Assembly (NCBI GenBank): GCA_000727475.1
Contig: KL647306.1
Span: 1,251,609-1,315,608, forward strand
Length of the DNA stretch: 64,000 nt
Direction: 5' to 3'
DNA from: Sarcocystis neurona
Lineage: Eukaryota > Apicomplexa > Conoidasida > Eucoccidiorida > Sarcocystidae
In this document: positions 12,263 through 23,614 of the stretch, in pieces
How the letters are laid out: every line of letters begins with the position of its first letter
Numbering within the stretch: the stretch's first letter is position 1
Program-made: the position numbers and the translations under genes
Notes under the pieces: generated by a model
The model's input: the letters and a program-made list of their open reading frames with translations, nothing else
Told to the model about the DNA's origin: nothing
Databases searched by the model: none

Positions 12263-14661
12263 GCGGCGTCATGGTGGCCAGGCGTCGGGCAGCCACCACG
12301 TACGTACACACCCCAGCACGCCCGAGGAAATGTGACCTGGCGGGGTCTTGTCCGAAAAGCCAGACACAGCGGAAGACACACACAGAGGCTGTGAGAGAGG
12401 GGGAGAAGCACGGAAGAAGAGAGCCTGTGCGCGAAACAAACTCCCCACGCACACCCACTTCCATACGCATGCACACAGGCTTCGCACATTTATATGTGGA
12501 GGCCGCAGAAAGCGGTCACAGAGGAGAATCCTGCGCGATACCTCCTCCCCAGTGAGCCGCCTTTCCTACGCCAATGCAGCGAGCTGTTCAGCAGCAGCAG
12601 AGTCAGTCTGCCCACGCATCGATTTGTGTAACGCGTGTGCCGTTGGCCACCGAAGCGAGACGGAAGACGAAAAGGCCGGAGACGGGGAGGGAGGTGGCCG
12701 GAAGAAGCAGGAGACAGCAGCCCTTCCCCCAGGCAGAGACGGACGTCTGTGATGAGCCCGCGGTGGCCACACACGTATCAACGTCCGCCGTCAATTCAAG
12801 CGGGGTTCCACACACACATACACACACTGCCCTATGTATTCATGTGGACATCTTCCTGCGCATATAATTCATACAGAGACGCCAGGAAAAAACAGAGACA
12901 TACAGGGAGACACACACATGCATGCGTATCGCCTGGTGTACGCACCCGCGCCCACGTGAGACAGACAGACATACATATGTATGGGAGACACACAGCCGGA
13001 AGCGATATTTATGCGTGTAGACTGTTGCATGCGCGCGCGAGAGAGGGACCCATCCATAGAGATATATGTGTATAGGGGGAGCCTGGGCGGAACAGGCACG
13101 CGTGTGGACCGCGTTGCATGCGCGCGCAGGGCTGCTGCCGCTGGAGGAGAGTCCACCACTCCCCACTACACTTCGACGCCGTTCCTGTCGTCTATGGAGC
13201 AGGAACGGCAGCAACACGTGTGAGGCCCCGCCCACCAGGCCCGCGGGAGTCTCCACACACAAGGCCGCGCAGCTACCCCTGCACACCCATGCGCAGAAGT
13301 ACTTCTGCTGCGCATGCGCGCTGCGTGCTGCCGGGCTGCCGTCTCCGTCCACGGGTGCGTTGGGTGGCGGGAGACGGGAAGAGAGACGGAGACGGAAACG
13401 GCCGTCTCCCTTTGAAGTGCTGCGCGCGAGGCCACGAAGGGACGCAGCCGGCGCATGCGTCTGAGAGGAGACGCCGGGAGATGCAGCGGTGAGGCGCGTC
13501 CCACGCAGCGGCTTCTCTTCCGAGGCGCCTTCACAGCAGCACATGCGACGCAGTATTTGCGTTGCCTCCATACAAACACACAAGCTCGCTGGCGTACACA
13601 TACATATATAGTATGTATGTGTGTATACACATATGCGTATAATATGCAGCATATGCGTCTGTATGATTATAATGTGCAAGCATATATATGTGTATGCATG
13701 TCATAAGCAGGAGTACATATATACATACATGGGCGTATAGTACGAAAATGTGCACATACATATATATATGCATATACTATGCAGCAATATGCACATATAT
13801 AGATGTACGTATAGTATGAAGGAGTAAAGAGATAAATGTATGTGCGTATTGTATGCCTATTCAAATGTGCACATATACTATACATGCATGTCATACGCCG
13901 GCATACATATAGACACATATGTGCGTATAGTGTGTCTATGCAAATGGGAGAAGAACGATGCGTACAGAGAGAGATGTGAAGAGGCGCATATACAGAGAGA
14001 CGCAGAGGGAGACGGAGACACGAAGACGGGAGTCTGCTGGCGTTTCAAAGAGTCCGTCGCGTCTCCAAGGTTCAGGCCGCAGGAGCCCGGGCGAAGTGGA
14101 GCCCCGACAAGCGAGCAGAGGAAAACGGGCAACAGACGCTGCTGCAGTGCGGCGGGGCCGTCCTAGGGAGGTGCGCGCAGGCAGCCGCCTGGCAGCAAGG
14201 CACGGCAGGGAAGTTTGGGGAGGCAGAATAGGAGCCACACAGCAGCAGCAGTGTCTGCAGCGCAGCAGGGGGAGGAGGAGCGGCAGCGACGGCGTCGTCG
14301 CAGCAGCGGCAGCAGCAACACGAGCAGGGCTCCAATATTTGCGTGCGTCTCAGCAGGAGGAGCCCCACGCGCCGGCACCGCCCCACACGGTGGGAAGAAG
14401 AAGCCGCAGAGACCTCCCTGCTCGTGCTGGTGAACTTTTCTGTTGCGTGAGAGGAGGACGCGCAGGGAAGACGTGGAGCGGTGACACGTGTGGCTTACGC
14501 AGAGGGGCACGTGGGGGTATACAACCGAACGCAGGTGCTGCTGCCAGGGGTGCGACGTGTTGCTTGTCTTTTCTGCTGTTCTGCTGCTGGGGACGGTAAA
14601 AAGTGCGCAAGTGGAGCCGCTACCCCGCGCGTGGGCTGCTGCTGCGTCTGTTGCTGGTATG
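12263..14661. other. Intergenic, no supported gene
   Basis: This lies upstream of the TBC open frame. It is rich in ACACAC, GAGACA and CATGCGC words. Frames on both strands run to about 280 codons but are Cys/Tyr/His-rich translations of CA/TA repeats. A TA/CATATG microsatellite block fills roughly 13600-13930. The promoter of the TBC gene should lie here, but no element can be named. Confidence 0.5.
13590..13935. repeat. TATG/CATA microsatellite block
   Basis: This is a degenerate run of CATATATG, GTATAGTATG and ACATACAT words. It yields only Tyr/Ile/Met/His reading frames. Confidence 0.75.
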
Positions 14662-17182
14662 TTAGCCAGGCGAAACGAGTGCCGCTTTCCGCGCTGCTTC
14701 AGCTGCTCTGGCGTCGCCTCCCCCTCCTACGGCTGCTGCGGCTGTAGGTGGTGTGACTCCTGCTGCTGCTGCTCCGCCTTGTCGCCCTGCTGCTGCTGCT
14801 GCTCCTCCTTCGCCTGCTACCCGAGCCATAGCGTTGATTGCAGTGCCTGTCCTGCTCATGCCTCTGCTGCTGCAGCCCGGCTGCAGCTGCTGCCCTTCAC
14901 GCATTCCCCTTGCCTCGTATACCGTCCCTAACTTCCTGGGTTTTGTGGCTGACCTCAACGAATACCTGCTACGACGCGTCACCACCACGTGCTGCTGCCC
15001 CAGCTGTGTGCCGCTGCCGTCGCAGCTGCTGCTTCTTGGCTGTGTGTGTGTGTGTGCTGCTCCTCTCGAGATGGTGCAGAACTCTCTCCCTTGTTTTGTC
15101 GCCCCGGCAACTGCTGACCTTGCTGTTGTGTGGCGGCAGGAGTTTCTGCTCCTGCTGCTGCTGTTGATGCTCCCCTGCGCGCCCTGCCGTTTTTCTGGGC
15201 CACACGCGCACCCAGGAGCAGCGTCGGGAAGCAAGCGGCGTGCGGGATACGCGTGAAAGAGGAGAAAATCCCCACGAGCGATGATGCAGCAGCAGCTGCT
15301 GATGCAGCAGGAGCTGCTGCACGGGCGCCAGCAGAAGAGAAGACGCAGCAGTAATACCAGCACTCGCAGGAAGAGAGGAGCAAAGCTGCTGTGTGGTCAG
15401 CGGCGGGAGGAACAGCAGCAACACAGCACGCGGGGAACCCCCCAGGTGAAAGTGGATCGGTGAAGCCTTGCAATGCTGCTGCTTGCTGCGCGCCTCTCCG
15501 CGTTACCACATGCCCCTACATCCCCCAGAGGCAACACGGACGGAGAACCTGCCGTGACACGGCCCCCGAGGAGCCCGCCGGTCTGCAGGTGGGGAGAGAA
15601 GAGGTGAAGGAGAACGGCGAAGTGCACAGAGCGGCAAAAAGACTGCGACAGAAGAAACACATAAGAAACCTTCTGCAGCAGACGAAGCAGCCAAAAACAC
15701 GCACGAACGGGCCAGCGGGAGAGCCGCGCGTGCCGCGGGAGCCCCTTCTCCAGCGCTGCGCTGCGCCCGCGCGCACCCGTGCCCACCGCGCCTTGTGTGA
15801 AACGACGGCCTTGCTGCTGTGCTGCTGCTGTTGCTGCCGCTGTTGCTACCGCCGTTGCTGCTCGTGTTGCTGCTGCTGTTGCTGCTGTTGCTGCTGTTGC
15901 TGCTGCTGTTGTTGCCGCTGTTGCTGCCGCTGTTGCTGCTGCTGTTGCTGCTGCTGTTACTGTTGCTGTTGCTGCTGGCGTTACTGTTGCTGTTGCTGCT
16001 GCGGTTGCAGCTGTTGCTGTTGCTGCGTTGCTGCTGTTGCTGCTGCTCTGTTGCTGCTGCTCCCCGTGTTCGTCAGACTGCTGCCGTTCCCGGAGCCATT
16101 CCCCACTTCGCGTTGCTGCTGTTGCTGTAGCGCGGGGCAGAGCGGGGTGGTGCTGCCGGGATTTTGTCCAGCGACGTAACAACACACACCAGGCGGCGTT
16201 CGGGTTTTTTCACTGCCGTACCGCTGCTCCCCAAAAACCCCCTCTCTTCCCTCGCAGACTTGCCGCGTTCCAACGTGTTTTTAACGAACCGCGCTCCTGC
16301 TTTGGCCGTCGTCGCTCCGCCCGTTGCTGCTCTGCTGCTGCTGCTGCACTTTCCCCCTCGTGCTGCTGCCACTTCCAATGTGTGCCGTACTGCGCTCAGT
16401 CTGCCTTCTGATGAATCTTGCATCCTGTTCAAGAAGAACCACCACCACTTAGCAGGTGTGAAGCGCGCTAGTGCTGCTGCTGCTGCTGGTCCTTTCAGGG
16501 CCTTTGGTGCAGCTGCTACCCGCCGACGCCCTGCCGCGACGCTTCGTTGCGCTGCTCGTGCTGTGCTGCGACTGCTGTTCGCGTGCATGGCTCGTGCGCA
16601 CTGTTGCTGCTTCCCCTGCAGCAGCAGCAAGGCCGCGTGCCCACCGCCCTCAGCCGTTTCACTTGAGAGTATTCTTCGTGCAAGGCGAGCTGCTGTGTCG
16701 TGCTGCTCAGAGCTGTTCTGCTGCTGCATGCGGTCGTGGTGCTCGTGTTGAGGCTCTGCTGCGTCGACTCGACCGACCACATTAAACTTCTTGTTGTTGC
16801 CCGTGTGCTCGTGGGGGGAGGCAGTAGCAGCTCCCCAGCAACTACGTCTGCAGCAGCTGCGTATACACATGCGGACGTCTACGCGCAGATGTAGACGGAC
16901 TGCCGATACGTATATACTGGGTCTGCAGGGGTGCTGCGGTGTCTGTCTGCTTCTGCCCGTGCTGCTGTTGCCGCGTCTCATCCCGAGGGCTCGTCTTCGT
17001 CTCCATCGTCTGGGGGAGTGGCTCCTGACACGCGCGCCGCTGCTGCTCGTGGCATCCTCCTGCTGCTGCCCTGACTTGTTCTTCGGGGCCACTTCACCTG
17101 TTGCTGCGTCTGCTGTCGACTGCCTCATCCGCTTCTGTGCTCCACCTTCGCTTCTCAGAACACTGTCGCTGCTGCGCGGCAA
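14662..17182 (-). other. Coding-like but unassigned minus-strand region
   Basis: The minus strand carries open frames of 369 (17182-16073), 262 (16185-15397) and 233 codons (15363-14662), all Gln/Ala/Ser-rich. A credible splice acceptor, a pyrimidine tract ending ACCTGCAG near 15586, precedes a frame reading GGRVTAGSPSVLPLGD. The plus strand also has a plausible stretch, SYTVPNFLGFVADLNEYLL, near 14917-14976. No conserved family is recognised. CAG tracts inside proven introns give frames just as long, so length alone proves nothing. This could be upstream exons of the TBC gene, a separate gene, or intergenic repeat. Confidence 0.25.
15815..16062. repeat. (CTG/TTG)n trinucleotide tract
   Basis: This is about 250 bp of almost unbroken CTG with TTG interruptions on the plus strand (CAG/CAA on the minus strand). 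It is open in several frames on both strands. Confidence 0.85.
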
Positions 17183-17689
17183 GAGTTCTTGCCTGGTTGA
17201 AGCGGCTGCTCAGGAGGCACACACAGGGCTGCTGCTCTTCCTAAGTGTATGGATGGATGGTACGAACGCCGACACGTCCTCCTATCGAGTGCTCTGCCCG
17301 CTGCGCTGACGATGTCTAGGCGGTTTCGTCTCCTGCCGCTGCCGCTATCTTTGCCAGATGACGTGCAAATGTGTCTGCCGCTTTTGACGATTTAGACGTG
17401 TTGTTGCTGCTGCTGGTGGCAGACCCTGCTACTGCTGCTCGTGCGTGTAGTGCGCATGCCGTTGTGGCTACTAGGATTGCTGCGCTCGTGCAATTTCTGC
17501 AGCTGCTGCAACTGCAGTCGTACAGTAGTGCAGAGAGAGTTCGAATAACACTGCTTTGTCCAACGACGCTACGAGACGTGTTCGCATACCTACTGTGCGA
17601 GAACGATGCCGCTGCCGCCTCACCGTTGCTCTTGAACGGGAGCCAATGGGGCTAGCTTCTGCCGCAGCACCGGTTACCAGTATATTTGA

Positions 17690-20640
17690 GAAGATATATA
17701 TGTACATACATCTAAATATAGGTACACTTGTATACACAGAGACTGACCACGTGCAAGCCGGATGCGCACGTGTGTGGAAGATACATGTCTGTGTTATACC
17801 TTGTGTATATGTGAAGATACATCTGGGGTGCAGTGAGACACACGAGAACTGTGTTGCAGCGGTGTATGATGGTACTTCGTAAACAGCGCGACAAAGAAAC
17901 GTAGGAATCTTTGAGGACAGCACAGGAATATCTTCTTCGTTCTGCGGATGAATGCTGCTGCCGAAACAACATCAGCATTTGTGTCCCTCGTGTTGCGCGG
18001 GGAGGAGGAGCAGCTCTTGATTTCTCAAACGACAAAGCGCAGAAAAAGGCTTTTGTACACGCATTACCTGCCAAAGACTTCGTTTAGGTAAACACCCGTA
18101 CGCGTACGTGTCGAAGATGTGCGGACACACGGGGAAGGAAACCGTGAGGAATTCCCTCCCTCTCTTGACGTACGTTACCAAAGACACAGAGACCGAATGT
18201 ACTGCCATCGCCACGAAACCTCTTCCCTGTGCACGCACGTGTAAATTTAGCTGGTCGTTTAAAAGCTGTACTTGTGTATATCTGTGTTACAGGATGTACT
18301 CGTCAAAAATCTCCTGCAGCTCCGCGCCTTAACTTCTCTTTCCCATCCGTGTGCGTACACACACCTAATTCTGTAAGGGGGTGGGCATACGTGCCAGGAT
18401 ACTATGTTTTGCCATCTGCTTAACGTAGACAATTCCTTCCTCTCTGTGTACGCAGGCGTATCTTTAGAAGAACTCCAACTACATAGAAGCTTGTGCATTC
18501 CTGCATTTCTGACCTAGTGAACTTCCCGCTTCAATTCGAATGCTCAAGGTTTTTGTACGTTTGAACGCGTCCGTCAGTCGTTGTTAACTTTTGACGGACT
18601 GGAAATGTCTTGCGTACGCCCAGAGGTCTTCTTGTGATGCGAAGCTTCTATCCTTGCTTACCCGTATCCGCAACCAGTTCACGAGCTCCTCTATTTAACT
18701 GCCGAAATGACGAACGCACGCAGTGTGCAGGGAGTCGAACTGGTTGTTACATTCTTCTCGAACGTTGAAGTCCTTGTGGTATCAGTGAGCATCTACACGC
18801 TCATTTGTTTCACCAAGTACGAGGATGTGAGCCGGAAAGCATCTGTGGCCACTAGCGGGCGGTTAAAGAGTAGCACTTTGCGACTGTCTGACGAAGGAAA
18901 ACTCTTGAGAAGGTGGCCTCCCACCTGCGCTTGTGACTGGCTTCTGCATTCTGGGAAGACAGGCATGCTTGCTCCCCGCAAGACAACTGTAGCAACACCG
19001 ACCTCATACTCTGGTGAGCGTGCACTGGCTTTTCACACACAAGAGCATAGACCCGGTGCTACGCGAATTGCAGGCAGTCCACCCGTGTGCGTCTCGATGG
19101 CGTCTTCTGTGTTTTATTGATCTGTTGCATGTGTAGGCTGGATAGTCGTGTGCACTGCAAACAACGAGGTCCTTCAACATGCGCCTATATCTATCTATAT
19201 GTATGTGTATATATATATATGCTTTATGGTGCTACTGTGCAGTATAGCGTACGTGTCAGAGCCCGCCTGTGGTCCATGATATCTAATAACGACGGGCTTC
19301 TCCACACAAACCCGCGATATGCTTCGGCGTCAACATTTGTTGAGCAGCACCCGCGATTGCACGAGCCTTTCTTGCCACATATCTAAAGTGCATACACGTG
19401 AGATAAGATGAACAGCACACAATCTAACCCTACAGGTAGTACTCGCCCCGCCGGGATCAGCGCTTTAATTCGTGTCTGCTGCTTTGCTCCTCCACACACG
19501 TGTATCCATGTATGGGATCAAGTTCCGCAGAGGTAGTGAATATGGGGGGTACAGCAGTGCGGTAATAGGCATGCTGACTGGCTCCCACACGACTAGTTTA
19601 CAGAAGTGACGCAGTGGAAAGTTCCAACACAGATTTCCTGTATTCCTTATGTGTGTTTGTGTTGTAGCCTTAAAACTACGCTTGCCGCATTCTTATCGCG
19701 AGACTGCATCAACCCAGTAGTTCAGAGCAGCGGACTAGGGCAGCAGCAATGCAGTGTAATACCACCGTAGTACGCATTAAAGATGTGTGTACCTTTTATT
19801 TACTTGTGCCAGCTGGTTCCACTGCTCTGCCGCAGACGGTGAGCGCCCTCTCCCCAACGCGGCACCATATTTTCCTCAGATGTGCAAGCTACGAAGAGCA
19901 GCGACTGCATAGAGGGACGAATATCCTGTCCGCCATTCCCAGTGGCGAGGCACACGTGGTTGTGTACGTATGTGTGCACTTAGATATACGCATGTAGCGC
20001 TACGCTGCACCCTTTTGGATAGGCACCCGAGTGTACATATGTGTATAAATCTGAGCTGTATACAGCAAATGCTACTGTCAGAACACATACGTGTATTCGC
20101 GTATTTGTACTGTTGTTGACTGCATCTGAGGCTTCGCCAAGGAGCGTCACTTAGACGCACAACGACGGCCGGGCTTACTTGGAGATGTGAAGCACAGCAA
20201 GTGCACGCAGTTTGTACCATAAGTGCATCTGCTTTACGCAGCATTTGCATGAGACCTGTGACTTCCTGAAGTTACCTCACAAAAAGGGTGGAAACAGATT
20301 GTTCCCCGCGCGTGCTTGTACGTTGGGAGACGGCAACACTTCGCTGCCTGCGCGTGCTCCTATGTTGAGGGACAGCAGTTCCCTGCCTGTGTGGTGCGCA
20401 TCACGATGACCACTTGCAGTCCATCCTTGACGTAAACTCATCTCAGCGAGGCTACATGCAGCCGTTGACCATTTGAAGTCTCTCGATGAAGCAACTGTAT
20501 GCGGAACACTACCTTCATGACACTGCTGTGGACACCAATTGCATGCAGGTTACCAATTGCATGCAGGTTACTGCTGCTGTACCAAGATGCTCCAGGTAGG
20601 ACATGCAGTGACTTATTTCAAGCTCTTGTAAGGCAATAAG
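17690..20640. other. Repeat-poor stretch with no supported gene
   Basis: This has few CAG words, ordinary base mix and frequent stops. The longest frame is 137 codons (18707-19120, plus) and has no recognisable motif. No tRNA-like T-loop or conserved exon was found. An 18-bp direct duplication sits at 20535-20571. Confidence 0.45.
20535..20571. repeat. 18-bp direct duplication
   Basis: ACCAATTGCATGCAGGTT occurs twice head to tail. GCATGC and CAATTG within it are palindromes. Confidence 0.85.
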
Positions 20641-21077
20641 TGTCTGCGGTTCACACTTGGTTGCTCTGCGTGTATCCTATTGCCTGATACGTGTTGCTCT
20701 ACGTAGCGATCGCCCGCTGTCAACGGCTTCCTCAAACATGTCCTACCGAGCAGCAGATGCAATTGCATACAGAAGACACTGTCCCCGGTGGTCGAAAGAA
20801 AATGCAAGAAGAATAATTCCCGACACCATACGCGGCTTCTGTGCAGCCCGAAGGCCCACAACCGGCCAGCTGCAGGCGTCACCACCAAACAAAAGCGTGA
20901 CTGCCAGAGAGAGCGAGGCGGATGCGGTAACTGGGAAGCCACCAGCAGCACTACCGAAAAAGAGACAGCACAGGAGAAAGATCCAGCAAAAGCAGTACCT
21001 GCAAGTCCTAGGACAGCCGCAGGAGCTGAAATGCAGAAAGGAGCGGCAGCAGACTCCACCGCAGCTGCAGACAACAG

Positions 21078-21309
21078 TGTCGCAGATACGGAGGAAAAGC
21101 AACAGCAGCAGCAATGCAGAAAACTGACTTCTCTTTGAAGGAACCGATGCAGCTAGTCGTAACAGCTCGCGCACGGAAGAGAGAGCTGGAAGCCTTCTCC
21201 AGCAGCAGCAGAATTCCACAAGGTGCAGCACCTGTCGCGGCAGACACAGCGCAGCCTCCAAGAAATGAACAGCTGCCACTAGAAGCAGCACCACATCGCA
21301 GGCTTCCAG
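21078..21309. repeat. Diverged segmental duplication, copy 1
   Basis: A segment of about 230 bp that recurs exactly 400 bp downstream. Matching blocks include GTAACAGCTCGCGCACG, TACG.AGGAAAAGCAACAGC and GGCTTCC at the end. One plus frame reads QLVVTARARKRELEAF and ends RRLP; the copy gives QVVVTARARETELEAF and RRLP. An indel of one codon keeps that frame. The minus strand is also open across both copies, so the coding strand is unsettled. Confidence 0.7.
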
Positions 21310-21477
21310 GTACAGAGAAATACATATATCTCTGTATGTATCTCTCACTGTACAACTATAGCAATACCTGCATATGTGTGTGTATACATATATATGTATA
21401 CTTCCGTGTATCTGTCTCTTTACATATATATATATATATATTTCTATAGGTATGTAGGCATTGCTATAGCTATATAA

Positions 21478-21706
21478 TGTTGCAAATACGTAGGAAAAGC
21501 AACAGCGGCAGCAATACAGGAAGTCGACTCGTCTTCGAAGGAACTGATGCAGGTAGTCGTAACAGCTCGCGCACGAGAGACAGAGCTAGAAGCTTTCGCC
21601 AGCAGCAGAATCCCACAGGAGTCAGCAGCTGCCGCCCCAGACACCGCGCACGCTCGAAGAAATCAACAGCAGCGACCAGAAGCCGCATCAAATCGGAGGC
21701 TTCCTG
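21478..21706. repeat. Diverged segmental duplication, copy 2
   Basis: Second copy of the segment at 21078-21309, separated from it by a TA/CATA microsatellite (about 21315-21475). Plus-strand frames continue past the copy to about 22290 without a recognisable domain. Confidence 0.7.
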
Positions 21707-22299
21707 ACCCGCAGCCGCGATCGAGTCAGCACCCGCCGAAGCGGCAGGCAGCCACTGCAGTGACAGTAGCTGAACATGCAGACATCTACCGCAGCGTCGC
21801 AACAGCGCCTACACGTGCGTCGTACTCTCCCTACACGGACAGGAACCGGTGTACGCATTATGAACATACGAAGTGCAGCAGTCGCATCAGCAGCGTAATA
21901 CACCTATTCGAGTGGCGACAAGGAGGCAGCTGCAAGGTGTGGCGCATCGACGCAAAGACGCCAGCAGCAGAAGTTGCCGGGGTCAGCAGTTCCTGCTGGT
22001 GTGTCTGTATTGCGTGTGCTGCTGTACATCACATGCAGCACCCCTCCACCGTTGCTAGTTACATTCGTGCTGCTGTGACCGCTCTTCAGTCGCAGCAGAA
22101 AAGTTCGCTGTGCTGCTCGGACAGAGTCCGGCGAGTCCCGCACCAATTATCGTCGCTTCACTTTTTAACGGCAAGAAGTCGTCGTCAACACGGCGCACAG
22201 CAACGAGACGTGCGAACGAAGAAAGAAAAAAGCGGAACTACTGGGATGAAGGTTGTGGTGTGTAAGTATCTGAGAATGGCAGGAAAACTGTGAGAGGTA

Positions 22300-23527
22300 T
22301 AACTGCCGGCACCTCACGTGGAAACGGAGGGAGAAATGCAGGTGCTGTTTGTACTCTGCCTTGTGTCCCTCTACGGGAACAAGCAAAACGCTGATGCTGC
22401 TGCTCTTGCGCCCCGGTGCCGTGCTCGTGCTGCAGTAAAACTGCTCCCCGTCGGCATTTGTTGCTGCGGATCAACAGCAGTCGGTTTAACGTGGAAGTGA
22501 CTTCTTGAGCTTCCGTTTCTAGGACAGTTTCGGCGACACGCCGCTGGCGGGCTCGGGGTGCTGGGGTTGCTCCCCAGATCCCCCTGCTGCTAAACTGTTG
22601 CTGCAAAGCGCTGCTGCTGGAGAACGCGGAATGGTGCTGCTACCGAAGAGAAACTGCTGCTGCTGCTGTACAAGACTGTTGCTGCTCGAAGCGGCCCTGC
22701 GGTAGCCAGGGAAGCGTTTCTGCTGCCGCGGCGAAGTATTTGTCACTGCTCCGAAAGAAGAGGAGGGCATGCAGCAGAAGGAGAAGACAACGGAAATAAA
22801 AAATGAAGAACGAGGAAGTGCTCCTGCGGCTAACTCCGAGAAAAAAACACCCGAAGAACTACCGCTGTTAGGGAAGTCGTGCAGCTATCAGCAAAGAAGC
22901 CGCGCGGCTGCTATAAAGTGAAAAAAGAAATTAGCCCGCTGGTCCTGCTAAAGAACAGCTGCTGCTGCAAAGCTTCTGCTGCGGAAGCAATGTCGCCGCT
23001 TCAGGGTCGCTGGTCTTCCTACAGCTCCCACTGCAAACGGCCGCCACCGGCCATGTGCATGCTGCTGCTACTGCTGTTATCGGCTGCCCATTACTCAGTC
23101 CCCCCTCCCGTGACCCTCTGCCGGCTGCTCGCCGAATCACCTGCGTTCTGCGCTGCCGCTGCTGCTGCTGCCTTGCTGCTGTGACAGTCAGTCCTCTCCC
23201 TCTGTGACTGGCACTTTTGGCTGCTGCCGCCGACCCGAAGGCTGCGCACTACTTCTGCCGTTGCTACCGTTGTGTACTTTCTTCCCGTGCAGCGCACTTT
23301 TCAGCATTGTTGCTGCTTGGACGCACGCTGCCATGTCTGGGCTGGCTAATGGTAGCGCCGCCTCCACACGGCAGCAGGAGTGACACTCCTGCTGGCAGCA
23401 GCAGCAGCAGCGCGACTGCTCCTCAGTGCCCCGGAGACGACAGCACCAACAGCAGGATCCGCGGCAAACGCAGCAGATGTACTGATGAAGTGGCGAGGCT
23501 GCCGTGCACCCGCAGCAGCAGCAACAC
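22300..23527. other. Downstream of CCDC124-like gene, unassigned
   Basis: This lies 3' of the CCDC124-like stop, so part is probably its 3' UTR. A minus-strand frame at 22770-22519 (83 codons, starts MPSSSFGAVTNTSP) is Ser/Gln-rich and could be a small gene or chance. Nothing else is supported. Confidence 0.35.
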
Positions 23528-23614
23528 TCACGAGGTGGGTGGTGTGCAGCGCCTGGCGCTGGCTGCCGCTGCTGCTGCTGCTTGATTTAACGGGTTCTCC
23601 GGTGCCTTTCTCCA
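23528..23614 (-). other. CCDC124: CCDC124-like exon 7 (terminal)
   Basis: This encodes [11 protein letters not shown], a run of seven Ala and a short tail ending TPPTS before TGA. Acceptor TTTGCGCAG. The Ala run is a small coding trace of the trinucleotide repeat. Confidence 0.88.

Noticed and set aside
17371..17655. Plus-strand 94-codon frame (MSAAFDDLDVLLLLL)
   Set aside because: No motif, Leu/Ala bias from CTG repeats, and the opposite strand is equally open.
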